A stretch of 5,843 nucleotides of DNA from an uncultured Rhizobiaceae group bacterium (GCA_938030645.1 CALHHQ010000364.1:1-5843), one strand, 5' to 3'; numbered from the stretch's first letter, positions 1 to 5,843 are shown. The notes: a model not told the origin generated them from the sequence alone. Program-made: numbers and translations.

Positions 1-224
1 CCTGCATCGAACTGCAATTTGACCGCACCGCATTTATTGGAGTCATCACCATATTGAACCAATGTTCCTGCACCCGCTTGGCCCTTGAAAACTGGTGGTC
101 CTCCTTGAGTGCCCGTCAATGTGATTTTCATACAAGGCGCAGCTTGGACCGAATTTTCATTGGATAGAGCTGCTCCGGCGATAGCCAAACCCAAAAAGAA
201 TGGTGTTTTTCTAAACTGTGTCAT
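1..224 (-). CDS. Exported MBL-fold metallo-hydrolase, N-terminal fragment
   Basis: This gene reads leftward and leaves the window, so only about 74 N-terminal residues are visible. The start is ATG at 224-222, with GGAGG at 235-231 and a 6-nt spacer, a strong ribosome site. Residues 1-28 look like a Sec signal peptide: basic RK at 5-6, a hydrophobic core around FFLGLAIAGAAL (9-20), and a cleavage site near VQA|A at residue 28, so the product is probably periplasmic. The mature start (about 32-75) reads as the first beta strands of a metallo-beta-lactamase fold: KITLTGTQGGPP, then an AGAGTLVQYGD strand, then LQFDAG, which matches the family's LGTGGP...FDAG opening. The zinc-binding HxHxDH motif lies beyond the edge and was not seen. 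Relatives include RNase Z-like and arylsulfatase-like secreted hydrolases; substrate is unknown. It is divergent from the FAH gene, so the two could share control from the intergenic region. Confidence 0.75.
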   Translation of the reverse strand, partial: MTQFRKTPFFLGLAIAGAALSNENSVQAAPCMKITLTGTQGGPPVFKGQAGAGTLVQYGDDSNKCGAVKLQFDA

Positions 225-252
225 TTGTTTCCTCCCGCAAATACGCCTCAAA

Positions 253-281
253 ATTATGTAGACATTTTTCGATTTATGCAA
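253..281 (-). promoter_or_regulatory. Candidate promoter for the MBL-fold gene
   Basis: Read on the minus strand, TTGCAT (281-276) is followed after 17 nt by CATAAT (258-253), which matches the TATAAT consensus at five of six positions; the -35 is weaker at three of six. Transcription would start near 246, giving a leader of about 20 nt before the ATG at 224. The surrounding DNA is very AT-rich. This is pattern matching only. Confidence 0.35.
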
Positions 282-290
282 AATATATCG
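270..290. promoter_or_regulatory. Imperfect palindrome, operator candidate
   Basis: The arms CGATTTAT (270-277) and ATATATCG (283-290) flank the 5-nt spacer GCAAA. Seven of eight arm positions are complementary, giving a 21-bp dyad. It overlaps the proposed -35 of the leftward MBL-fold promoter and lies about 70 bp upstream of the FAH start, a sensible place for a regulator of the divergent pair. AT-rich DNA yields such dyads by chance, so the call is tentative. Confidence 0.25.
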
Positions 291-357
291 TTTTTTCTTG
301 TTTGCCATTCTTCTGAAAGCTAGGGTTGTTCAGCTTTAAGGTAATGGGAAATGAACG

Positions 358-1218
358 ATGCGTTTGGTGAGTTTTAAAGGTTCTGATGGCACCCGAATTG
401 GTGTGGTATCAGGCGATAAAGTGATTGATTTATCGGCTATAGATCCAGAGGCTCCGCGCGATATCCAAACGGTTATAGGCAACGGTGAATTGGACAGTCT
501 GGCGAAAATTGCTGAACGCGCAACTGCAGATTCTCACCTTAATTACGCCGACCTTGAATTTGAAATTCCGATCAGCGCGCCAGGGAAAATTCTCTGCCTT
601 GGTTTGAATTACATGGAACATGTGAACGAAGGCATTTTTGAAAAACAACCTTTCCCGACCATCTTTATGCGCAGCATCACATCCATGATTGCGCACAATG
701 AACCGCTCATACGACCAAAAAAGTCGGAGACGCTCGACTTCGAAGCTGAACTTGCTCTCATCGTTGGCAAGAAGTCGCGACATCTAACCGCTGAAAACGC
801 GCTTGATGCAGTTGCGGGTTACACTTGCTGCAACGATGGATCAGTGCGTGAGTACCAACGTCATACAATCCAGTGGACGATGGGTAAGAATTTTGATGGC
901 ACCGGACCTTTGGGTCCCGATTTTGTAACAGCAGATGAGTTGCCCGATGGTGCAAAAGGATTGGACATTGCATGCCGCTTGAACGGCGAGACAGTACAGT
1001 CCAGCAACACGGACATGATGATGTTCCCAGTTGTAGAAACACTTGTCTACATCACGGAAGGTCTGACCCTTGAGCCAGGAGACATTGTTCTAATGGGCAC
1101 TCCATCAGGGGTAGGTCACGCTCGCAAACCACCCCTTTGGATGAAGAATGGAGATACGGTGGAAGTGGAAATCGAAAAGGTCGGGCTTCTTCGCAACCCG
1201 ATAGTCGATGAGGCCTAA
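358..1218 (+). CDS. Fumarylacetoacetate hydrolase (FAH) family protein
   Basis: This 286-residue cytoplasmic enzyme has the usual length for bacterial FAH-family hydrolases with a short N-terminal domain (about 1-70) and a C-terminal catalytic FAH domain (about 76-283). Visible family motifs are GLNY (82-85), DFEAELALIVGK (127-138), NDGSVREYQ (159-167), GKNFDGTGPLGP (176-187) and MGTPSGVG (246-253). The expected Mg/Mn ligands are E129, E131 and D160, with K177 as the conserved lysine; all are present, so it should be active. Family members hydrolyse or decarboxylate acylpyruvates, fumarylpyruvate or 5-carboxymethyl-2-hydroxymuconate-type products late in aromatic or sugar-acid catabolism; sequence alone does not pick the substrate. 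The ATG at 358 has a weak SD, GGGAA at 346-350 with a 7-nt spacer. ATGs at 344 and 351 are out of frame and stop within a few codons. The kinase gene begins 82 bp downstream, with no clear terminator between. Confidence 0.92.
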   Translation: MRLVSFKGSDGTRIGVVSGDKVIDLSAIDPEAPRDIQTVIGNGELDSLAKIAERATADSHLNYADLEFEIPISAPGKILCLGLNYMEHVNEGIFEKQPFPTIFMRSITSMIAHNEPLIRPKKSETLDFEAELALIVGKKSRHLTAENALDAVAGYTCCNDGSVREYQRHTIQWTMGKNFDGTGPLGPDFVTADELPDGAKGLDIACRLNGETVQSSNTDMMMFPVVETLVYITEGLTLEPGDIVLMGTPSGVGHARKPPLWMKNGDTVEVEIEKVGLLRNPIVDEA

Positions 1219-1278
1219 GTCGCGGTCAGCGCACGCGGTGTCAATCAAGGCTTTGTTCAGACAATATTGTTAGCTTGC

Positions 1279-1297
1279 TGCCTCAACCAGCGAGGCA
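1279..1297 (+). promoter_or_regulatory. SD-containing hairpin before the kinase gene
   Basis: TGCCTC (1279-1284) pairs perfectly with GAGGCA (1292-1297) across a 7-nt loop. The right arm contains GAGG (1292-1295), the only good SD for the ATG at 1301 (5-nt spacer), so the folded form would hide the ribosome site. This SD also fixes the kinase start. The stem is only 6 bp but contains four G-C pairs. Whether it regulates translation is an inference. Confidence 0.4.
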
Positions 1298-1300
1298 ATC

Positions 1301-3283
1301 ATGTTAACAGATCACAATCCAGTTCAATTACCTGCACGAACAGATATTGAACAGGCGCATCAAATCACTTCGTTGATGACTGAGTCCGAGATCGGAATCG
1401 CAGTATTCGATTCTCAATACCGACTGCTGTCTTCTAATCCTGCGTATCGTGATCTTCGAGGCTTGTCTTCGGAGCGCGCATTGCCTGGCACGCCTTTGGA
1501 GAGAATTATTGGCACCAGCCTTTTGATTGATGGTTATCTTCAAGAAGAAATAGCTTCAATTGTGGAAACAGATATTACGCGATTGGAAAAACTCGGATCG
1601 GATCGCTTTGATACTGAAAGCGCTGCTGGCGACAATATTTACGTTGAACGTTTTTTCAAACCATCCGGGCTTTTGGTGGAAACAACCAGCCAAAACATGA
1701 TCATAAAAACATCAGCAGATCAGAGATCGTCACCTCGAAAAAAGACATTGATGGTGGGTCGTCGAAGACTGAAGAATGCACTGGAAAACCTGCCAGATGG
1801 CTTCGCTATTTTCGATCCCCAAGGCGTGCTTGTTGCTGTCAATCAACGTTATCGAGATTTGGCGCCGCATGTGGCGGATGAACTTTATGTGGGGGCCAAA
1901 CACGAAGATATTATTCGCGCTGTTTTTCGCAGTGGTGAAGTGGATTTAGGCAAACAGACCGAGCAAGAGTTTGTCGATTTTGCAGTTCAAGAACTGAAAA
2001 ATCCCAAGGAGCCAAATGTCGACCGCTTGAAAGATGGCCGTTGGGTGCGGTTTTCTGGCCAATTGTTAGAAGATGGCAGCACCGTATTCGTCCAATCTGA
2101 TGTTTCGGATTTCAAAAGACAAGAGAAACAAGCTCATGAGGCAGCCGAGTCTGTTGTGCGCGGCGCAAAGCAACTCGATAACGCTATCGAAAACATGTTT
2201 GCCGGCCTGATCATGTTCGATGCTGACAACAAAATGGTGAGACACAACAGACTCTACCGCCAAATGTTTGCATTCCCAGACGAGTTTTTACAGCCGGGTG
2301 TGACACGCGATGAGTTGAAGGAAAAAGCCATTGAACTCGAAATATTTGCAAAAGATTACAATGAAGTATCCGCGCAAGGTTACGAGAATAGCAAAGGGTC
2401 TGACACGCCCAGCCTCAATCACTACAAGCTCAGCGACGGCAGAACAATTCAGGTGCGCCATGCTCCTATGGGTGATCAAGGCTCAATGGTTCTGTTCCTG
2501 GACATCACTGCTGAGCAAAATCTCCAAGCGAAGCTGCAACACAACAATCAGAAGCTTGAAAATTCAAATTCAGAGCTTCAAAACTTCGCCTATGTTGCAT
2601 CCCATGATTTGCAAGAGCCACTTCGGAAAATCGAAGCGTTCAGTGATCGCCTAACCACAAAATGCAATGATGATTTATCAGATGATGGCAAACTGTATCT
2701 GGATCGTATTCAAAATGCAGCTGGCAGAATGCGTCAGTTGATTAACGACCTCCTGAGTTTTTCCCGCGTCACATCGAATGCTAAGGAGTTCCAAAAAATC
2801 GATCTAAACCAAGTTTTGGTCGGGGTCACCGACGATATGCAACTGCATTTGGAAGAGACCAATGCTGAAATCAAAGTCGACGAATTGCCTATGATTGATG
2901 CAGATGCAACACAAATGAGACAGCTGTTTCAAAACTTGATCAGCAATTCCTTGAAGTTTGCAAAAGCGGATGTATCCCCCATTGTGAAAATCACAGGAGA
3001 AGTTGTCAGTCGGAAAGCTGTAAACGGTCTCGAAATTGATGTGTTGAAGCTACAGTTGAAGGACAACGGCATAGGATTTGACAACCGTTTCAAAGATCAG
3101 ATCTTTGCGATCTTCCAAAGACTTCATGGTCGCATGGAGTATGAGGGTACAGGAATTGGTCTGGCAACATGTCGCAAAATCGTAGATCGACACAATGGAT
3201 CTATTGATGCTGATGGCATTGAAAGTGTTGGCGCCACATTCACAGTAGAATTGCCGCTCAACAACACTGCCTCGGACCTCTAA
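1301..3283 (+). CDS. Soluble multi-PAS sensor histidine kinase
   Basis: This 660-residue kinase has no membrane segment or signal peptide, so it should sense a cytoplasmic cue. Three PAS_7-like domains lie at about 25-135, 155-272 and 290-405; the second and third show LPDGFAIFD...VNQRYRDL and MFAGLIMFD...HNRLYRQMF. A polar helix rich in Q, N, E and L (about 403-428) links to the HisKA domain, where the phosphoacceptor is H435 in FAYVASHDLQEPLRKI. The ATPase domain has an N-box around NLISNSLKF (545-553), G1 DNGIGFD (588-594), the IFQRLHG segment (604-610) and G2 GTGIGL (616-621), ending at GATFTVELP (644-652). All residues for autophosphorylation appear intact. The H-box and lid resemble phytochrome-type kinases, which often pass phosphate to a single-domain response regulator, but none is encoded here. 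Position +4 from the histidine is E439 rather than T or N. No PAS ligand can be assigned. The start is set by GAGG at 1292-1295. Confidence 0.93.
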   Translation: MLTDHNPVQLPARTDIEQAHQITSLMTESEIGIAVFDSQYRLLSSNPAYRDLRGLSSERALPGTPLERIIGTSLLIDGYLQEEIASIVETDITRLEKLGSDRFDTESAAGDNIYVERFFKPSGLLVETTSQNMIIKTSADQRSSPRKKTLMVGRRRLKNALENLPDGFAIFDPQGVLVAVNQRYRDLAPHVADELYVGAKHEDIIRAVFRSGEVDLGKQTEQEFVDFAVQELKNPKEPNVDRLKDGRWVRFSGQLLEDGSTVFVQSDVSDFKRQEKQAHEAAESVVRGAKQLDNAIENMFAGLIMFDADNKMVRHNRLYRQMFAFPDEFLQPGVTRDELKEKAIELEIFAKDYNEVSAQGYENSKGSDTPSLNHYKLSDGRTIQVRHAPMGDQGSMVLFLDITAEQNLQAKLQHNNQKLENSNSELQNFAYVASHDLQEPLRKIEAFSDRLTTKCNDDLSDDGKLYLDRIQNAAGRMRQLINDLLSFSRVTSNAKEFQKIDLNQVLVGVTDDMQLHLEETNAEIKVDELPMIDADATQMRQLFQNLISNSLKFAKADVSPIVKITGEVVSRKAVNGLEIDVLKLQLKDNGIGFDNRFKDQIFAIFQRLHGRMEYEGTGIGLATCRKIVDRHNGSIDADGIESVGATFTVELPLNNTASDL

Positions 3284-3338
3284 CCGGAAGAAAGTCTTTT
3301 CAAGAAGCCCTTTGGTGCGATTACCTGTTTCTTGGGCC

Positions 3339-3369
3339 GTGACAAAACGCACTTTATCGTTCCAATAAT
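3339..3369 (+). promoter_or_regulatory. Candidate promoter for the TMEM43-family gene
   Basis: GTGACA (3339-3344) matches five of six -35 consensus bases and AATAAT (3364-3369) matches five of six -10 bases. The 19-nt spacer is longer than ideal. A start about 7 nt downstream would fall near 3376, just before the first arm of the inverted repeat at 3377, so the transcript would open with that structure. If real, the TMEM43 gene can be expressed without the kinase. Confidence 0.35.
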
Positions 3370-3376
3370 CATTGTA

Positions 3377-3422
3377 CCTGTTTTGAGCTGATTGGGGTCA
3401 GCGGACAAATGTCCAAAACAGG
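3377..3422 (+). promoter_or_regulatory. Structured leader: nested inverted repeats overlapping the SD
   Basis: CCTGTTTTG (3377-3385) is perfectly complementary to CAAAACAGG (3414-3422). Inside this 9-bp stem, GCTGA (3387-3391) pairs with TCAGC (3398-3402) around a TTGGGG loop, and GAC (3404-3406) pairs with GTC (3411-3413) around a 4-nt AAAT loop. The set folds on paper into a compact three-way junction in the mRNA. The outer right arm takes up the AGG at 3420-3422, the first half of the AGGAG SD of the TMEM43-family gene. It could be a cis-regulatory leader or a DNA operator. There is no U-tract, so it is not an intrinsic terminator. I do not recognise it as a known riboswitch class. Confidence 0.45.
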
Positions 3423-3424
3423 AG
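3420..3424 (+). promoter_or_regulatory. Ribosome binding site deciding the TMEM43 start
   Basis: AGGAG sits 6 nt before ATG 3431. It makes that ATG the clear start and rules out the in-frame TTG at 3392, which lies inside the leader repeat and would add 13 polar residues with no family match. Confidence 0.8.
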
Positions 3425-3430
3425 AGTGAG

Positions 3431-4624
3431 ATGAACGATCAATTTACAGAAACCACATCTAAGTCGTGGTTTGCCCGTATCAAAAGCGCATTGTCAGGAA
3501 TTTTGTTTGGCATCGCCTTGGTTATTGGCGCTTGTATTGCCTTGTTCTGGAATGAGGGCAGGGCGGTTAAAACGGCAAATTCGTTAGAAGAGGGCGCTGG
3601 CATTGTTCAAACTGTTGATCCGCAATCGGTTGGGACAGATTTGGAAGGAAAGCTCATTCACTTTGCTGGAGATCTAAAGATCACTGACCGTGTGTCCGAC
3701 CAAAAATTCAATTCGATTTCAGCTCCGGCAGGTGCCGTAAAATTGGTTAGATCTGTTGAGATGTATCAATGGAAACAAACCTCCAAATCTGAAACGAGAA
3801 AGAAGCTCGGTGGTGGTGAAGAGACTGTGACCACCTATTCATACTCAAAAGAGTGGTCCAATTCTGCAATCGACTCTTCACGTTTCAAACAACCTGATGG
3901 ACACGAAAATCCACCTATGCTGATCGAACGTGGTTCTGCAAACATTGGTTCAGCAAGTGTAGGTTCTGTAAAAATCGATGGTGCAAGATTGAGCAGTCTT
4001 GGAAAATCTGAGCCGCTGGATTTGACTGAAGCCAATCGCCAAGAGGTGAAAGAACAACTCGGTATTGGCAAGAAAGTTGTCATGCAAGGCAACACAATTA
4101 TGATCTCTGGCTATGGTGCGGGCCCGAGCATTGGTGACACCCGTATTAGCTTTTCATACACATCGCCCACCAAAGTGAGTGCGATCGGCGCCTATAATTC
4201 TGGCGAGCTAAAAAGTTACAAAACGAGCAACGATCGTTCAATCTTCATGGTTCAATCCGGCAATGCAGATGCAAAAACTATGTTTGATGCGGCGCTCAGC
4301 AGCAACACAACTTTCACATGGATCATACGCGCAGCCGGATTTATGGCGATGTTCGTAGGTTTCAAAATGATCTTTTCTATAGCTGGGGTGTTGGGCGATG
4401 TGATCCCATTCATCGGCAATGTGTTCCGCTTTGCAACTGGATTGGCCGCTCTGGCACTAACGGCCATTATCTCCACTGTGATCATCGGTACAGCGTGGAT
4501 TTACTATCGACCTGTTCTGGGCATGATTATTATTGGGGTAGGGTTGCTTATCGCAATTGCAGCTTTGTTCCTTGGAAAGAAAAAAGCAGCCTCAACGGAT
4601 AATCCGCAAACCGCTGCTGCATAA
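3431..4624 (+). CDS. TMEM43 (LUMA) family membrane protein
   Basis: This 397-residue integral membrane protein belongs to the TMEM43/LUMA family, known in animals as an inner nuclear membrane and ER protein and found in scattered bacteria, where its role is unknown. The layout fits the family: one N-terminal membrane helix (about 21-39) ending in the hallmark LFWNEGRAV (38-46); a large soluble domain (about 47-295) with the conserved LEGKLIHFAGDL (71-82) and VRSVEMYQW (106-114) segments; and three C-terminal helices at about 297-320, 333-358 and 361-381, with DVIPFIGNV (323-331) between the first two. A short basic and polar tail ends the protein. It starts at ATG 3431. It follows the kinase gene by 147 bp and could be co-transcribed or use its own promoter. 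A terminator closes it. A role in membrane organisation or stress is possible, but nothing here shows it. Confidence 0.88.
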   Translation: MNDQFTETTSKSWFARIKSALSGILFGIALVIGACIALFWNEGRAVKTANSLEEGAGIVQTVDPQSVGTDLEGKLIHFAGDLKITDRVSDQKFNSISAPAGAVKLVRSVEMYQWKQTSKSETRKKLGGGEETVTTYSYSKEWSNSAIDSSRFKQPDGHENPPMLIERGSANIGSASVGSVKIDGARLSSLGKSEPLDLTEANRQEVKEQLGIGKKVVMQGNTIMISGYGAGPSIGDTRISFSYTSPTKVSAIGAYNSGELKSYKTSNDRSIFMVQSGNADAKTMFDAALSSNTTFTWIIRAAGFMAMFVGFKMIFSIAGVLGDVIPFIGNVFRFATGLAALALTAIISTVIIGTAWIYYRPVLGMIIIGVGLLIAIAALFLGKKKAASTDNPQTAAA

Positions 4625-4652
4625 GAACTCGGCACATATAATTGAGAATCTT

Positions 4653-4687
4653 CGGTTGGTTTTGCATTTGTGAAGCCAGCCGTTTTT
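4653..4687 (+). terminator. Rho-independent terminator after the TMEM43 gene
   Basis: Positions 4653-4665 pair with 4670-4682 across the 4-nt loop ATTT, giving 13 consecutive pairs (nine Watson-Crick, four G-U), strongest at the base, where CGGTTGG meets CCAGCCG. Five T residues follow at 4683-4687. It begins 29 bp after the stop codon. No matching T-tract exists for the opposite strand, so it should act only on rightward transcription, separating the TMEM43 gene from the oxidoreductase. Confidence 0.8.
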
Positions 4688-4718
4688 CATTTAAAGACTT
4701 GAAGTTGGCAGAAATTGT

Positions 4719-4746
4719 GATTGACTGATCCCACGATTGATCTGAT
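4719..4746. repeat. Short direct repeat before the oxidoreductase
   Basis: GATTGACTGATC (4719-4730) and GATTGATCTGAT (4735-4746) share GATTGA at a 16-bp offset, with TGAT also recurring. The pair lies between the terminator and the oxidoreductase start, where its promoter must be. A TTGACT (4721-4726) inside the first copy resembles a -35 element but lacks a good -10 partner. The repeat may be a regulator site or chance. Confidence 0.2.
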
Positions 4747-4785
4747 TTGGCGCGCCCGTGTGGCCCCAAAAACCAAATTGTGGAC

Positions 4786-4788
4786 GGA
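4786..4788 (+). promoter_or_regulatory. Weak SD supporting a TTG start
   Basis: GGA at 4786-4788, inside ACGGAAA, lies 6 nt before TTG 4795. It is the best ribosome site near the first codon of the oxidoreductase. No in-frame ATG exists between the stop at 4738-4740 and the Rossmann strand. The alternative GTG at 4780 has no purine-rich site before it. Confidence 0.45.
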
Positions 4789-4794
4789 AATATT

Positions 4795-5843
4795 TTGAAC
4801 AGCACACCAGAGAACTCGACCTATGATATCGTGATCATCGGCGGCGCAATTATGGGATCATCTCTCGCCTGGTTTCTGTCCAACAATCCTGATTTCGACG
4901 GGCGTGTTTTGGTGGTTGAGAAAGATCCCACATATGAGTTTTCTTCAACCGCACATACGAACTCATGCATGCGCCAACAATTCTCCAACCAGTTGAACAT
5001 TGAAATCTCGCAGTTTGCCGCGGATTTTGTGAAAAATATTCGCACATATATGGGTGGAGATGAGCGTGTGCCTGAACTGGGCATACGCAGTTTTGGCTAT
5101 ATGTATTTGGCTGACAATGAGACGTTTGCTGACGTATTGCGTGACAATCAAAAAGTCCAATTGGCTGCTGGTGCTGCAACCAAACTCTTGACCCCGGCAG
5201 AGATAAAACAGGACTACCCATTCTACAATGTGGACGACATCAAACTCGGCAGCATCAATTTGGTAGATGAGGGTTACTGGGACGGAAGCGCAGTATTCGA
5301 TTGGTGGCGTCGCTCAGCGCAAGAAAAGGGTGTGGAATACATTTCCAACGAAGTGGTTGCGATGACAAAGAACGCACAAGGTTCACGTATTGAAAGCGTG
5401 ACGTTGAAATCTGGTGAAGTCATTTCCTGCGGACAAGTCGTCAATGCATCTGGTCCGCGTGCAGCGCGGACTGCAAACATGGCGGGAATTGATATTCCAG
5501 TCGAACCCCGCAAACGCTTTTCTTGGATATTCTCTGCAGAACAGCCTTTGGATCAGGACCTTCCTTTAACCATTGATCCATCGGGCGTGCATGTGCGCGA
5601 AAATGGCGGCGGAACATATCAGTGTGGTGGTCATGCTGACATCGACCCGGCAGTTGAATACGATGATTTTGCGATGGATCAGAGCCTCTGGGAGCAGCAT
5701 GTGTGGCCTGTTCTGGCGACACGCATTCCCCAGTTTGAAGCCATAAAGGTAACAAGCGAATGGGCAGGACATTACGCTTACAATGTTCTCGATCATAATG
5801 CGATTGTGGGTCCCCATAGCGAAATCAAGAATTTCAATTTCTT
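4795..5843 (+). CDS. FAD-dependent oxidoreductase (DAO / FOXRED1-like), 3' truncated
   Basis: About 349 residues are visible before the window ends; the frame stays open to the edge. From the proposed TTG start, residues 10-28 form the Rossmann beta-alpha unit, with GGAIMG at 16-21, and VLVVEKD (38-44) supplies the strand ending in the acidic residue that binds the FAD ribose. STAHTNSCMRQQFS (51-64) is characteristic of this DAO subgroup. GYWDGSAVFDWW (160-171) and VVNASGPRA (215-223) match the DAO domain and second FAD contact, and GHYAYNVLDHNAIVGPH (325-341) matches the C-terminal segment of FOXRED1 and sarcosine-oxidase-like proteins. The missing part should hold the final GFSGHG-type FAD motif. 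Relatives oxidise N-methyl or amino groups of amino acids and glycine derivatives; FOXRED1 itself aids complex I assembly. The substrate here is not determinable. No signal peptide was seen. An upstream terminator suggests its own promoter. The start codon is less certain than the frame. Confidence 0.88.
   Translation, partial: MNSTPENSTYDIVIIGGAIMGSSLAWFLSNNPDFDGRVLVVEKDPTYEFSSTAHTNSCMRQQFSNQLNIEISQFAADFVKNIRTYMGGDERVPELGIRSFGYMYLADNETFADVLRDNQKVQLAAGAATKLLTPAEIKQDYPFYNVDDIKLGSINLVDEGYWDGSAVFDWWRRSAQEKGVEYISNEVVAMTKNAQGSRIESVTLKSGEVISCGQVVNASGPRAARTANMAGIDIPVEPRKRFSWIFSAEQPLDQDLPLTIDPSGVHVRENGGGTYQCGGHADIDPAVEYDDFAMDQSLWEQHVWPVLATRIPQFEAIKVTSEWAGHYAYNVLDHNAIVGPHSEIKNFNF

Noticed and set aside
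298..326. TTGTTT-17-TAGGGT as a promoter for the FAH gene
   Set aside because: Each hexamer matches only three of six consensus bases, so it does not stand out from the AT-rich background.
430..1042. Minus-strand open frames within the FAH gene
   Set aside because: They are antisense to a gene with intact family motifs, show no recognisable domain, and are best explained as shadow frames.
1221..1240. Repeated CGCGGT after the FAH stop as a terminator or repeat element
   Set aside because: Only a 4-bp CGCG stem forms and no T-tract follows; the repeat is too short to interpret.
2331..2654. Plus-strand 107-codon frame inside the kinase gene
   Set aside because: It overlaps the PAS3 and HisKA coding frame, has no protein motif, and starts in a highly constrained coding region.
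3301..3334. CAAGAA / TTCTTG inverted repeat as a terminator after the kinase
   Set aside because: The stem is 6 bp with a 22-nt loop and has no T-tract after it, so it is not a credible terminator.
3392..3430. In-frame TTG start giving a 13-residue longer TMEM43 protein
   Set aside because: ATG 3431 has an AGGAG with ideal spacing. The TTG lies within the leader repeat, has no SD, and the extra residues match nothing in the family.
4745..4778. ATTTGG / CCAAAT inverted repeat and GGCGCGCC palindrome before the oxidoreductase
   Set aside because: The arms are short and competing pairings with other nearby CCAAA runs are equally good, so no specific structure can be supported.
4821..5817. Several minus-strand open frames opposite the oxidoreductase
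   Set aside because: The plus frame carries clear FAD-binding and DAO motifs along its length; the antisense products have unusual composition and no domain.

Overview
The window looks like chromosome of an alphaproteobacterium, probably a marine or aquatic member of the Hyphomicrobiales/Rhodobacterales side of the class. This rests on moderate to low GC by eye, a cytoplasmic kinase built from PAS_7-type sensor domains, and a FOXRED1/DadA-like FAD oxidoreductase of a type common in that class. It is an inference; no rRNA or other marker is present. No mobile element, CRISPR array or tRNA was seen.

Layout. (1) Positions 1-224, minus strand: the N-terminus of an exported metallo-beta-lactamase-fold protein that runs off the left edge. 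(2) Positions 225-357: an AT-rich divergent promoter region with a 21-bp imperfect palindrome. (3) Positions 358-1218, plus: a fumarylacetoacetate-hydrolase (FAH) family enzyme with its metal ligands intact. (4) Positions 1301-3283, plus: a soluble histidine kinase with three PAS-like domains; its Shine-Dalgarno (SD) sequence lies in a small hairpin. (5) Positions 3284-3430: a leader region with a promoter candidate and a nested inverted repeat that folds on paper into a three-way junction covering part of the next SD. (6) Positions 3431-4624, plus: a bacterial TMEM43 (LUMA) family membrane protein, followed by a convincing intrinsic terminator at 4653-4687. (7) From about 4795 to the right edge, plus: an FAD-dependent oxidoreductase, cut off by the window and probably started at TTG.

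How the genes relate. All complete genes lie on the plus strand. The FAH hydrolase and kinase are 82 bp apart and could share a transcript. The kinase and TMEM43 gene have no clear terminator between them, but the TMEM43 gene may have its own promoter. The terminator then separates this group from the oxidoreductase. No response regulator is present, so the kinase is an orphan here. FAH hydrolase and FAD oxidoreductase suggest catabolism of organic acids or N-methyl/amino compounds, but substrates cannot be named.

The part most worth a second look is the structured leader in front of the TMEM43 gene. The rest is largely an ordinary chromosomal region.
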